A DNA stretch of 64,000 nucleotides from Sciurus carolinensis (lineage: Eukaryota; Chordata; Mammalia; Rodentia; Sciuridae): assembly GCF_902686445.1 (NCBI RefSeq), contig NC_062217.1:169537098-169601097 (forward strand), given 5' to 3'. The position numbers and the translations under genes were made by a program. Numbering within the stretch: the stretch's first letter is position 1; each line of letters opens with the position of its first letter. Below are positions 10,641 to 22,613 of the stretch, one piece after another. A model generated the notes under the pieces. The model ran no database searches and was not told the origin of the DNA. It saw nothing but the letters and a program-made list of their open reading frames with translations.

Positions 10641-12744
10641 AGGCCCCTCTCTGTAGTAACCAGGATAGACACCTGGACCAAGTCTTCCTCATCTTCCCTT
10701 CCCCAGTGTCCAGCCCAGATCTGCCCTGAAACAGGGATTTGAGCTAACAGAGGAAGGCCCAGGGGAACGCTGGCCGAGACAGGGCCTGGTGCTCGGGGGT
10801 GCTCAGCACCGTCCTTGAGTAGGGGTGCCCAGAGGCCAGGCCGGCTGCAGCACAGAGGCAGAGGAGTGGGTTTCCGAGCCCACACCCTCCGGTTTGCATT
10901 TGGAGTCAGAGGCCACACATATTTTATTTGGCTCTTTTGTATCTGAACTCTTGTGTCCTCAGGAATTGTGGAGATAAGGCACATAGAAAATGATCTGCCT
11001 TGGAGAACATCAGGTCCCCTTGGAAGTTCTACTTCCTGGAGGAGAGTTGGGGTGTGGCCTCAGGGTGACTTTGGCGTTGCTGTGCTGGTGGGCTCACATA
11101 TCATCCATGCCCCACAGTGAGGCCAGGCAAGTCTGTCGGGAGAGGGGACAGAGTGCTCGGGGGGAGAGCAGCTACAGGGCTGTAGACTGTGGGTGTCTGG
11201 GTCCCCCTGCTGGTCTTGGGCTGAGTAGTGGAGTACAGTGGGGGAGTCCAGGGCATTTGGGGCAGGCTGGGCCTTGGGCCACAGATGGTCATGTGGAGTC
11301 TGTCCTCTGGTGCCGGCTTCTTCCTGTCCCTCAGGCCCTAGCTGCTTCAGGGTCACAGGAGAGAGGTGCCCTGATGACTCAGGGACTGTGAGAGAGAAGC
11401 AGCTGCCGGGCTCTGTGTTCTCATGCTGCTGCTGGACCACTGTGCCAGCGCCTCAAGGACACCAGTCCCGGGAGTGGCCCTGGACGTTCCTGGGGCAGAG
11501 AGCCACGGGGTTCTTTTGGAATCAGACCCTGGTGGGGGCAGCTGGAAGGGCTTACCGTCCTCCCTGAGTGGGCACACCCGTGAGCTGCCATTGGCACTCA
11601 CCATGGGCCACGTGGGCAGCTCATGCTCCGGGCTGCACACAGGCTGGCCTGCACGGCGTTCATCAGAGGAGGAAAGTGGCGGGAGTGGAAGTCACTGGCA
11701 CCCCCCACCCCGAAGCCGTGCTCAGAGTCGGTCTCTTGGGAGCTCACGGTCCCCGCTTCCCGCTTCATCCCACGCGTGAGCCTCGCAGAGCACAGATGTC
11801 TCCCCAGGCAAAACAGAGCCATCCAGGAAGTGTCCCGTGGCCACGGGCTGTCTGTCCTCAGCGAAGCCAGTCCCCCGCCAGGCGCGGCTGGAGGATACTT
11901 GGAAAGGACGTCAAGGCACTCGTTTTTCTCTTGACCTTTCCTTGACCGGACTTGTGGGGCTTAACACTGGAAATAAAAGAAGTTATAAATAAAGACGCAG
12001 CCAGCTTCCTGGGCCTGGGCAGGCTCTGAGCTCAGGGATGCTTACCGGGCACGGCCTTTGGAAGCATCTGTGCTGCCCTCTGGTGCTTTGGTGGCACTGT
12101 CCTGTGCTGGAGGAGTCGAGGGCTCCAAGGGCACCTGCCAGTGAGGCAACCAGCTGGCTCTCAGTTGTCACATTGCTGGCCTTGCTCAGCAGAGGGTCCC
12201 AGGACCCACACCCTTCCAGCCAAGTCACATCCCAGCCCTGTCAACAGGGAGGCCACCCACCAAGACCACAGAGGGGTCTGCTGGAGGATCCAGTGATGAA
12301 TCTGCCGGGGCAGAGGCCACGCTCAGGTCCGAGCTGCCCTGAACTGGGATCATCACACACAGGACTGTGAGTGAGGCTCACCGGCTGAGGCCACTGCGGA
12401 GTTGACCCTGAGAGACTGACGCTTGCAGGTACCGGGCTTACTGCCCTTCCAGTCCTTCGGTGGCACTGACCGTCCACCACAGGCCCGAGAGCACTCATCC
12501 AGGGTGTGTACCACCAGCTCCATCTTGGGTCAGAGCTGCAGAGCCACTCGCCCCAGAACTGGAGAGCCTGGGACCCAGCGAAACAGCGAACCTCCAAAGC
12601 ACAAGGAAGATGTGCAGTTTCCACCTCCCATCCGTCTGGAGAGCCCGGTGCCAGGGCCCCAGAGCCCTGGTCTTGAGGAGTGGCCCAGGTCGCATGGGGC
12701 AGGCAGCCTGCAGGGGCCCAGGGCAGTCACTGCCTCGGTGATGA
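10641..12744. other. Unique intronic stretch
   Basis: No gene or clear repeat seen. An AT-rich pocket at 11935-11995 (ctggaaataaaagaagttataaataaagacg) contains two AATAAA strings without an adjacent exon I can support. The overlapping open frames here (100-130 codons) lack recognisable content. Confidence 0.5.
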
Positions 12745-12759
12745 GGCAGAGAGGGGATT

Positions 12760-12965
12760 GTCTCTTGGTTTTAAGTTTTGTTTTTAATTTTATAAAAGTC
12801 ATACGTTCACATGGGAAAACTTGGAAAATATGAACAATCAGAAAGAAGCAGTGAAAAACAACAAAACCCCTTTCATTATCGTCAGCGATATTAGTTAACG
12901 TTCTGGCATATTTCCTTCCAGTCACACCCCCCCCACGCCTTTTTTTAAAACAATCGAGATTGCAT
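12760..12965 (+). repeat. Old interspersed repeat, same family as 1935-2115
   Basis: Contains tcatacgttcacatgggaaaacttggaaaatatgaac, later gttaacgttctggcatatttccttccagtca, the order seen in the ancient family noted at 1935. A short C-tract (12926-12934) and T-tract follow. Confidence 0.5.
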
Positions 12966-13559
12966 TTTATGTGCGATCTTATAGCATGTTCTCGTTAGCT
13001 TTGAAATAGACCCATCTGCTCTTCAATGGGCTGCAAGGAAAAGAACAGATTGCTGTCTCTGCCGAGGCTGTGGAAGGAGACCTAAGTGACCTCCTCCTTG
13101 ACCTCACTAGAGGAGCCAGGGCCAGTGGGATGGGCCTCCACCGAGTGAGCCTTCTGATGGCACTGGCCTTTATGCCCAGAAAGCACCCCCTCTGTGTCCA
13201 TAGGTTGGAGGGCGCAAAGGATCGGGGAGAGTGGGGGTAGTGTAGACCTGGCCTGTGGCAGAGCACCGAGCGCTCAGCACCCTCCTGAGCCACCCAAGGG
13301 CTCTCAAGCTTTCTGCAAAGCAGACATTAAAGGGGCAGCCGGATGGGTCTTCTGTCAGAGGCAATTCTGCTCCTTCACTAAAACCCACCCTGATCGCTAG
13401 AGGAAGAAATCTAAATATGAAAAGCACTTCTAGAGTCTCCTGATGGGAGCAAGGTGGAGCCACACTAAGCACCTGACCCTCTTCCTCCTGCTAAGTCCAA
13501 CTAGGACCCCTAGATATCAGTGATAAAATGAATAGAGCTGACCGAAAGGAGGAGAGGCA

Positions 13560-14640
13560 CACTGGCACTGAGAAGGCTCGGATGTTAGGACAAAACATTG
13601 AAAGTGGTTCCTGTAAAAATACTTTAACAAGGAATTGCAAATATGCTTGAAACCAATGACAGGGTAGAAAATTTCAGCAAAGAAATAGAAGATAGAAAGA
13701 AGAAACAAATGAAAATTTTAAAACTGAAAAATATAAGAGCCCAAATAAGAAGCTCAGTGGATGACTCAGCAGCAGAATCAAGGGTACAAATAAGAATTTG
13801 TGAACTTGAAAACAGAAAATAGAGATCACCCAGTCAAAACAGAGAAAAAAATAGAGTGAAGAGACATGTCACCAAAGGTGAGATACAGACAACCAATATG
13901 CACATAAAAAGATTCTCAGTATCATTCATCATTAGGGACACACAAATTAAAATCCCAATGAGGCTTCATTAAAGTACCGATGAAGATGGTGGATCACCAG
14001 GATGGGGCTGAGGAGAAGACAGTGGAGCAATCTGGAAAACAGTTTGGCAGTTTCTTAAAAATCTACACATAAAACTCACATGAGCCAGCAGTGGCACTCC
14101 TGGGCATTTATCACAGAACAGTGAAAACCTGCGATTCACATAAAAACCTGTTCGTGAACGTCCACAGCGGTTTTATTCATAACGATCCCGAACCGGAAGC
14201 AGCGCAGATGCTCTTCAGAGGGTGAAGAGCTAGCTGTGTGCAGTCGGATGCTGCTCACCACCCGACACCCACTAGAGAGGTGCTGCCTCGGGTGGGTGGC
14301 GGTGAAACGCATCCCAGAGGGTCGTGTGCCATCTGTTCCATGTGCATGACCTTCGTAAAACCATGAAATGTAATGATGGAAAGCACATCGCTGGGAACGG
14401 GGTTAAGCCAAGGGTCGGGCGGAAGAGAAGTGCGTGTGGTTAGAGAGCCACGTGAGGGATCTGGAGGTGATGGAAACCATATTTCCACGGTATTGGTGTT
14501 TGCGTGTCAGTTTTGACATTGTTCTATGGTTTTGTAAGATGTTACCATTGGGGGAAAGTGAGTCACTTAGTGGGCTTCTAACAACTGCACCTGAACCTAC
14601 AAATCTCTCAAAATAAAAGGTTTACTAAAATACAGTGAAA
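13560..14640 (+). mobile_element. L1-type element, internally deleted or HAL1-like
   Basis: The first part (aaaccaatgacagggtagaaaatttcagc...aagaagaaacaaatg...) resembles the ORF1 region. From about 13860 it jumps to 3'-end sequence (agacatgtcaccaaaggtg, aaaacagtttggcagtttcttaaaa, ccagcagtggcactcctgggcat, ggttttattcataac), with the expected terminal decay to 14640. Most of ORF2 is missing, as in HAL1 or a deleted L1M. No frame survives. Confidence 0.75.
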
Positions 14641-15679
14641 TGGGGGAAAGGCTTTGCATGTAGCAACCCGGAAGAATAGCCTGTGATAATCCGGGGCTCA
14701 GGGCCAGGGATAGCGTCCCTGCCCACGCGGGAGTGAAGATAACTCTGGAATGAGGGAGCGGGGCGGGGCCGCAGAACACACCCGGACATCTAGGCTGGCA
14801 GAGTGGGGCGCTGGTGCCCTCTGTCTGAGCACAGTCCTCTGGCCAGCCTTCCTGCAGAGCCCCCCAGGTGTGACTGCTGCGGGGCCAGCCCCGCTTCCCC
14901 AGCAGGAAAGAGGCAGGTGAGAGAGGAGTCTGTGCGGGAGGAAGGCACCGCCTGCCGGAGGCTCGGGGATTTTTCCATCTCTGAGTCCACTGTGTGGTCT
15001 AGTTATGTGATTTTTTTTTATGATGGAAAAACAGATATTAAAAAAGGAAACCACATGAGCAGAGTCCAGCTCTGCCGCCAGTCTCCAGGAGCTCCCAGGG
15101 TGCACGAGTTCCTGGAAAGTCATTTGGTGACCCCTCTGGGCTCCAGGGTCTGACCTGCCAGGTGGGAGAGATCACTGGGCTCACTCTGCCACTTCCTGAC
15201 ACGCGTGTGCTCACCTGGCCAGGCACACTGTCCTCACCTGTTCTGCCAGGCAATAAAACAGGGTGGTCCCCACTCAGGAGAGGCTGGGACGGTCGCAGGA
15301 GCCTGTGCCGTCCAGAGGCAGCGTCCTCACGCAGCACAGGCTGTGCCCGGCCGTACGCATTCTCAGCGCACACTCTGCACTGCTGGGTGCGGGCGTAATG
15401 CTGTCCACTGGTAAGGGCCACCTGAGACAGGGGCTTCACTCAGGGCCCGCTTTCCCACAGCCACCTGCAGCAAGCCGCGAGGCCGGTGTGGAGAGCAACA
15501 CCTCCTGCGAAGCATTTCTTGGTGGAGATGGTGGGCTTTGCTCTCTTGCTCTTCATCCACTCGCAGAAGGAAGGCCTGGTCTCCTTTGCCATCCTTGACT
15601 AGGGGTTGATGAAGAATACAGTGGCTTGAGGTCTCCACCTGGGTCACAGTCCCCAACAATTCACTTCCTGCCTCGTCTC

Positions 15680-15845
15680 TGCTGCAGTTTATATTTATGG
15701 CTCAGTTTCGGGGGAGGGGGACCCATGGAACAGTATTTCCAGATTTTGCATCTATTTCTAGAAAGGGCGTTATTTTTAAATCAATAACCATGCAGCGAGA
15801 GTATCAATCTGACCCCACATTCTTCAGGGACCATATTAGAACAGG
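15680..15845. promoter_or_regulatory. Candidate conserved non-coding element
   Basis: AT-rich block with gtttatatttatggctcag, ttatttttaaatcaataaccatg and agagtatcaatctgacc. MEF2-like and homeodomain/PBX-like strings occur (TTATATTTAT, ATCAAT twice). No transposon match was recognised; regulatory role is inferred. Confidence 0.25.
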
Positions 15846-16024
15846 CACAGTGCCCAGTAGCTGACAGGGAAGGAACACAGCCCCACACACTCTTCCTGGG
15901 TGGCCACCGTCATCCCAGAATTTCAAGGTCCCTTCCGGCATCTCTTGTTGGCACATCCAGTTCTACTAGATGGAAAAGAAGCACCACTCCCATTGTCCCA
16001 ACATGCCAGAGACCCGGGGAGCAT

Positions 16025-16120
16025 GTTGGCCTTGCTCAAGGTCACCGGAAGGCAGCTGAGGTTGGTGAACAGAGCCGGGACACGGTTGTCAGCTCCCTGC
16101 TCTAGCCCCTGGGTCAGATT
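16025..16120 (-). mobile_element. MIR SINE fragment
   Basis: The plus strand shows ccttgctcaaggtcaccggaaggcagctgagg...acagagccgggaca, a reversed MIR core. Confidence 0.5.
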
Positions 16121-17092
16121 ACACCCGTCTCTGCTGGAGCTAGGGAGAAAGTCCTTCAGGAGCCAGAGAAAACCCAGGTGCCAACGCCGAGGGTGCCCCC
16201 TGCTGTCCTCGAGTCCTGCGGTGCGAGAATCTAGTTGGCAGTCCCGCCCGGGGTGGCCTGCAGAACCGGACTTGGCCCCCGTGCCATGTTTGTTGTGGGC
16301 AGTTGCCATGGCACGCTCTGGCGTCTCTGGGAGAGGCCTGGGACAGGTGTGGCTGAGCCCAGAGATCCCCAGCTCAGCCTGGCTCCCAGCCGCACGTTCT
16401 CCAGTTACCCTGTGGGGCCAGACCCCAGAGCCAGGCGTGTCATTATCCACTCTCCAAGTGCATGGAGCCCTCCCCACCCCAGGAGTCCAGTTAGCATCAC
16501 ATGGGGGATTGTCTGGGTACCCCTGGGAGCATCATGGTCCCCTGGGTCACTAAGCCTTGAGGTTGGAGGGTTCACCTCTTCAGTTCTTCATGCTTTCCCT
16601 GTGCTTTGTCGCTCAGGCAACATGTGGGTGACAGTCATGCTGTCTCAGCATGGCTTGCAGGAGCCAGCTGTGCATGTCCTATCCCGGTTCTGCTCAGCCT
16701 GAGCTCATCTCTAGCTTGGAATCGCCCTCTGTGGAAGCGTGACATCATGGGACTCGGCCAGTGCTACAAACCTGCCCCACTTGCCCTCAGACTAGTGTGC
16801 ATCTGCTTTGTGGGGTCTCTCGTGAGGGCTGACAGAATCCCAGCAGAAACTGGGCAGGTCACCTTGAGACATGATGGGAGGTGGACAGCTGAGCGGCCCA
16901 CCCAGTTGCTGGGAGTCAGTGAGCAGCTGTCCTAGAGCCTGCTGGGGCTCATCTTGGCCACGCTAACTCTTTCCACTGGGTTTCCCCATGCTGTGCCTGG
17001 AGCAGGGTCCCACCTCCCAGGCCAGCACCCATTTCTAGGAGACCAGGCACCCTGGCCACACAGACAAGTCAACCACGCTCCATAGGAGAGTG

Positions 17093-17106
17093 CCACTTGG
17101 TGGCCA
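17093..17106 (+). promoter_or_regulatory. CTCF-like site CCACTTGGTGGCCA
   Basis: Near-palindromic match to the CTCF core in unique sequence. Motif evidence only. Confidence 0.35.
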
Positions 17107-17744
17107 GTACTTGCACTCACTCAGTGCTCCTCCAGATGGGGCTTCCAGGCACCAGGGCCCTGCCTCCTGCAGAAAGGCAGGCCTGACTGGGCCCGCAGAA
17201 CCCCAAGTCTAGGGGAGGACAGGGAACCCAGGGGGTCCCACAGAGAACAGTGCAGTTGAGGTGAAGGAATTCTCTGGAACTCCAGAAGCTCAAAGCCAGG
17301 CTCCTGCCTGGGTCTAGGATGACAGAGGCCAGGCCCCTCACCTCCATCCTCTGAAGGCCTCAGCCCCAGGGAGCTGCGTCCTGTGCTTACGTGAGTGCCA
17401 CCGCACAGCTGGTTCCTGCTCCTGCCTGGCTGCTGCTCAGCCAAGTTCTTGAGTTCCCTTCGTTGCAGTGTGGGGGTGTGCGTCGTGCCAGCGTGTCACC
17501 ATGTCCCCCTTACGCTGATGCCCCTTTGGCCCTGTTGGACAGATGCTCTGGAGTGTCCTCGCAGGGGTCCTGTGTGTATGAGGCGTGTTTCTGGTGAGTG
17601 TGCTCGGGCGGTGGGCTCTGACATTCCTTCCTCAGCTCTTGAGAGGGGCCTGTTGTCCCCAGGGAGCATGAGAAGGTCGAGTCCAGCCTCAAGCCAGGCA
17701 GAGTCCACCCCCGCCCATTAGACTACACACACGGCCTGCTAGCT

Positions 17745-17812
17745 CTGATCTCATCCCTGCTCTACGGAAGAGGAAACGGAGGCACAGGAAGTGACATGGC
17801 AGCGAGGACCTG
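17745..17812 (-). mobile_element. MIR SINE fragment
   Basis: The plus strand reads tctcatccctgctctacggaagaggaaacggaggcacaggaagtgac, reversed MIR. Confidence 0.6.
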
Positions 17813-17829
17813 GGGGCACTGGGACGAAT

Positions 17830-19285
17830 TCTTGCTGTTTCCGTGAATGAGCTCGTGCTTCAGCCTTCCCTCCAGGACCCTGCTCTCGCTGTGAGGGGCG
17901 GGCTCCCCTCTGGTGCCGAGCAGCAGCCCTGCGGGGCAGTCCAGTGGTAATGGGGCAGGGCACACTGTTTCCGAGGCAGGCCTGTGCTCCGGGGTCCCAG
18001 GCCCTTGTGTCCTGGCCCCCTCTTCACAGGCGCACTGTCTGGGCGAAGCTCATGCCAGCTCCGGGCAGCACCCTCCTGTGGGCAGGGCCACCGGGTGCGT
18101 GCCTTTACCTGCCTGAGCCCCAAGGACGTGGCTTGAGGCTCCACCAGTGCCCAAAAGTGTGAGCTGGCAGCCGCGAGGGGGTCCAGGCTCCCACAGAGTT
18201 GCATTTTCTCTTTTCCCCAGTTCTGGATGAGGTTGTGCTGGTGGACGCCTGAGCCCTCAGCCCTTCAGTGGTCCCAGTGAGGCCGCCTTGCTCTGCGACC
18301 GGGAAGGGCAGCCTGCAGTCCAGCCTGTTCCCGGCACCGCAGCAGGCCTGGGCAGGTGGCACTGAGCTCTGTCACGGGAAGTCTGAGGGCGGAGCTGGGC
18401 GAGCCGGGGGTCCAAAGCAAACGGAGAGGCGGTGTGCCCTGGGGCAGGGCGGCTGCAGACACCCCCTTGTCCACGGGACTGTCACCCAGAAGTGCATGCC
18501 TGCTGGGGGGCCCCAGGCCAGTGCTGGGGCATCTCAGGGACCAGGCAGACAGGCAGATGCCACTGGCCAGTCTCAGGTGCTGTGACAGAAAGGGCAAGAC
18601 CACGGAGCCGAGATGAGGAAGGAGCAACTGTCCTGAGCTGCTTGCTTTCACCTGTCCTTGCCTTTCCTTACGGGCTGCAGCGTGACATGCAATGAAGAGC
18701 ATCGCACAGCATGGGACACTGAACCACCCCCCAGACCAGGATCGAGCAACACAGCACCCGGGTCCCCCTGAGCCCCGCCCTGCCCTGCAGGTGACTTGCG
18801 CTCGGACTCGCAGCCCACAGGTCTCCGTTGCTTCTTGTCTGTTCCTTATGGCCCGTGGGAAGGCCGTTACTGTTGATTAGGGTGAAACTTACTGCCGACA
18901 AGCAAATCTGGCCAAGTCTCGCCTTGGCTTCAAACCCCTTCTGCGTAGCATGGAGTCCCCGCACAGAGCCCGCTGAGCTAACTGGCACTCACCTTCAGGT
19001 ATCCTCCAGGGGCTATCCTCAATCCTCTGTCCCCTGCAGCACCCAGGTGACCTTCCCAGCCCTCCTCAGACCCTCATGTCTGCTGAGGACACCGTCTCTT
19101 GTGGGTGGATGGGCGTCTCACCCACAGCCCTGGCCACAACTCTGCAAGGTGATGCTGGGTGGTTGAGTTCAGTGAACCAGGATCCATGAAGCACCTGCTT
19201 AGCCAAGTGCTGACTGGCCCCAAGACCTGTGGGGATGAAGGATCCCAGTGAACTGGTCTAAAGTCAGGGGTTTTATCATATGAGC
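17830..19285. other. Unique intronic stretch
   Basis: GC-rich, no recognised gene or repeat. The open frame 18265-18702 minus (145 codons) and its neighbours are shadows without family signature. Confidence 0.5.
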
Positions 19286-19287
19286 AA

Positions 19288-19800
19288 CCTGATTAAATTT
19301 TTTAATTGAGATATAATCCACATACCATATTGTTCCTTTCAAAGTACACAATTTCTTGGTTTTTGATGTGTTCACAAAGTGCACAGCTATCACCGTGACA
19401 TAAATGAGAATACTTTTATTACTCCTAAAACAAACCCTGTAGCCGTTAGCAGCTGACTCCCGCCTCCCCCACCTCTAGCAAGTGCCGTCCACTACCACCC
19501 GGGGGGTTGGCCTGGGCAGGAGCCTTCTCGTCACCTGGGCCTGTCCTCCCATGACTGGCTTGGGCTCCTCATGCTGCAGTGTCAGCTCTTCCTTCCTTTT
19601 GATGGCTGAGTAATAGTTTGTTGTGTGGATAGACACGCTGTGTCCGTTCATCAGTTAATGGACGCTGGGTTGTTGCCACTTTTGGGGTATCATGAACGTT
19701 AGTCTGTGAGTTTTGTGTGGACACGCGTCTGGGGCATACACTTCGTTGTGGGATTTCTGGGTCATGTGGTACTCGTTTGGTTGACTCTTTGAGGAAAGGG
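19288..19800 (-). mobile_element. L1 3'-region fragment
   Basis: The plus strand carries the reverse complement of an L1M 3' region in expected order: ttaattgagatataatccacataccat, caaaccctgtagcc, tgatggctgagtaatagtttgttgtgtgg, catcagttaatggacgctgggttgttgcc, tttctgggtcatgtggtac. It is diverged and frame-broken. Confidence 0.85.
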
Positions 19801-22335
19801 CACCCTCTTCAAGACTGGCCAAGAACATAGAAGGAAAAACACGCCCCCTCACTCCTGCCCACGAAACTTCCCAGCCAAATAACATGGCGATCGTGAACTC
19901 TGGGTGCCTTGCCAGCAGCCCTCTGCAGCAGCTGAAGTCCTGACATCCTTTGTCTTATTAGCACCCCACAGAGAGGGCAAGGTCGCGACCCCCAGCCATT
20001 GTCACCAGGTGGGGCCGCAGCGCTCTGGGCTCCAGATCCCTGGCCAGCCTGGTCCTCTGGTAGAGGGGAAGGAGGCCGCTCAGCTTCCCCGTGCCAGTGA
20101 GCATCCCAGGGCGGGGCCTTATCTACCTGAGACTCAGGCCCCAGTTCCTGACAGACCTGGAAGCCCAAAGCCCCCTCGCAGGCTGCAGGTACACTGGTGC
20201 CCAGAGCCAGGGCACTGCCCTCAGCACTCACTGTGAACGTGCCAGGCTCAGGGGCCCAAGGCCAGCGCTGGCTGCTCCTGACGCCTGTGCCAGTTACGTC
20301 TTCCAGGCGACGTGTGTTGTCTGCGTGCACGTGTGAAGCCCAAAGGATAAGCAGATGAGACCCGCCTGCCAAAATATTTGCCACCACACAGACAGGGAGT
20401 CTGTGTGACATATGGCTCTCAGCACGCAGCCCCGGCAACAGGCAGCCGCGCACAGGGTGCAGGTTTGCGGGAAGGCAGGAGAGGGTCGTGCCAGCAGCAG
20501 GCTCCCCAGGCAGAGGGGACCCTCGGCCGGGCTGCTTGGACGCCTGGCCCGGTGCAGCCTGTGGTGGGTTGCTGCCTCTCTCGGGCCTGTTCTTCACCAT
20601 GTGCTCTGTGTGCACGGGGGCTGGGTGCTTGGGCTCTGGACACCAGGTCACAGGGACCTGGCCCTGCGCTGTCCCAAGGGCACAACTGAAGTCCTGAGGA
20701 TGTCAGAGCGCAGGGACGGAGGGTCCCATCCCAGCAGCACCTGGAACGGCCCTGGAGGAGCACCATCCGAACAGGACGCAAGGCAGTGTGGGAAAGGAGC
20801 CGGAGGGGGCGCAGCGCAGGCAGGGGCCATGGGTGCAGTGCAGAGGTGGGCAGAGCTGTCACCGTGACCTCAAACGGGCTTTCCGAGTGTCACTGCTGGG
20901 TCGTGCCGTCCTCTCGTGCCTCAGAGTAAAAGGACGTTTGGGGCGCCCTCATCTCCCTGTGGGGCCACCTCCCTCCTGGCCTCCAGTGCCGCGGGCTCCC
21001 AGGCTGCCTGCTGAGCCTGCTGACCTCCTTCTCCAGTCGCCCAGAGTCTCCATCCACAGCCTTAAACCCAGCCGTGTGGAGGCTCCCTGACCTCTGCCTC
21101 GGCCAGCCCCTGCCCTGGGTTCCGGACACTGCCATCAGCAGCCTTGAGACCCTCCCAGCCCCGCTGGGCGGCTTCGCAACTGCCGAGAAGTTCAGAGTCT
21201 AAGCAGAGACAGAATGTTTGCACGGCCTTAACGGATCCACGCCCCCCAAATGGCAGTGGCGAAGGGAACACGGGAGACGCACGGTGGCGGTCCCGCAGAC
21301 GCACTTGGCCATGCAGTAGGACGCTGTCACCTGCAGGGAGTCGCCGTGGCTCCTGATGGCCCGCTGTGCGCACACCCTCAGCCTGCTCACAGAAGGACCC
21401 CTGGACGCACCAAGGTGTGTGGTCTCCAGACTCAGGCACGGGCCAGGGCTTGGCCGCAGGGCAGCCTGGAACGCCCCTCCCTCTGCAGGGCCCGCTTCTC
21501 CTCCTGTCCAGGGTGCATGTGGCCCGCCCTGGGCCCCTCACTGCTGCAGCGCAGGCTCCCAGGGGCTGGACGGCCTCTTGCTTCCCTGCTGTCTCGGCTG
21601 TGGCCTCTGTGGCTGTGTGGCTCTTGTGTCCATCTTTCCCTTGCCCTGGACCCTCTGCTGGTCCTGCAGCTCTGTCCCCACTCCAGTCTCCCTGGAACTG
21701 CTGCCACACAGCCACCCACAGTGCGTCCCATCTGCGTCCCCTTCACTGTCCCTGTCCCAAGCTCACGTCCTGTTCCTCCACACCCCGGGCCCTCAAAGGT
21801 GTCACGTGTGCTTGAGTGAAGCTGTCCAGCAGTGGATGGCGAGGGCCAGGGCTGGGCCAGGATGTTGCTCTGCACGCCGGGGCCCCGCAAGAGGCTCACA
21901 CGCCGGGGGGGGCCGCGGGCAGTCAGCAGTTCAGGAAGCACAGGTATGGGCTGGAGAGCGCGTGGGTCCCGCTGGACCGGCCATTGCCCGCCTGTCAGGG
22001 GCGGTCAGGCCTGGTGCTCTTGACCGCTTCTTGCTCCCAGCCCCCAGGGTTTGGACCATTCGCTGCCGGGGGTGACTTCATGTGGCGGTTTTGCTGCCTG
22101 ATGGAGCGCTCACTCGGAAAACACCCACCTGGCAGGCCGGAGCACAAACACGGCTTTCCCAGAAATGTATTTAAAGAAAAAAGCCGTTAAGAACCTGGCA
22201 GCACATAAAGCGCTAGTGTGAGGTGTGAGGGGTGAAGGGAGGCAGGGCAGGCCTAGGTGGCAGTGGAGGCCAGGACCCCCCGCCCCACCGCCTTTGTCAG
22301 GGCTATCCTGGAGGGGCTGCCTGCTGTGAGTCAGG
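19801..22335. other. Unique intronic stretch
   Basis: GC-rich, with relatively many CpGs around 20950-21330. No repeat was identified. Long overlapping frames (19809-20651 minus, 280 codons; 21356-22075 plus, 239 codons; 21062-21715 minus, 217 codons) occupy all frames at once, as expected when stop codons are rare, and none has a recognisable domain. Confidence 0.5.
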
Positions 22336-22613
22336 CCTCCCCTATCTCCCTGCCTTCCTGCCTCCTGCCTCCCCTGCCTCCATGACTCCCTGCCTCCCCT
22401 GCTTCCCCTGCTTCCCTGCCTCCACGACTCCCTGCTTCCCCTGTCTCCCTGCCTCCCCTGTCTCCCTGCCTCCCCTGCCTCCCCTGCTTCCCCTGTCTCC
22501 CTGCCTCCCCTGTCTCCCTGCCTCCCCTGCCTCCCCTGCCTCCCTGCCTCCCTGCCTCCCCTGTCTCCCTGCCTCTCCTGCCTCCGTGACTCCCTGCCTC
22601 CCTTGCCTCTCCT
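22336..22613 (+). repeat. Polypyrimidine minisatellite (CCTGCCTCC / CCTGTCTCC units)
   Basis: About 280 bp of near-pure CT sequence on the plus strand. It is built from imperfect 8-13-base units CCTGCCTCC, CCTGTCTCC and CCTGCTTCC, broken by five NNGACTCC variants. The minus strand is correspondingly GGGAGGCAGG-rich, able in principle to form triplex or G4 structures. Open frames crossing it (repeated Pro-Cys-Leu on plus, Gly-Arg-Gln/Glu-Ala-Gly on minus) are products of the repeat. Confidence 0.9.

Larger units (their letters stand above)
14645..17740. other. Mostly unique intronic stretch
   Basis: Unique GC-rich DNA interrupted by a candidate conserved AT island (15680-15845), a MIR (16025-16120) and a CTCF-like motif at 17093-17106. 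The largest open frame, 15900-16553 plus (217 codons), shows no known domain and runs through the MIR, so it is not called a gene. Confidence 0.5.

Noticed and set aside
11960..11995. Poly(A) signals (two AATAAA in 35 bases)
   Set aside because: No exon or terminal coding sequence lies upstream on the plus strand that I can support, so these are chance AT-rich strings in an intron.
19809..20651. 280-codon open frame on the minus strand
   Set aside because: Low-complexity Pro/Gly/Arg composition, no domain, and equally long frames on the other strand.
21178..21195. gagaagttcag as a possible end of the preceding LHPP exon (…KFR)
   Set aside because: No GT donor follows, and the upstream codons do not encode the expected LHPP sequence. 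The same string at 40030 fails for the same reason.
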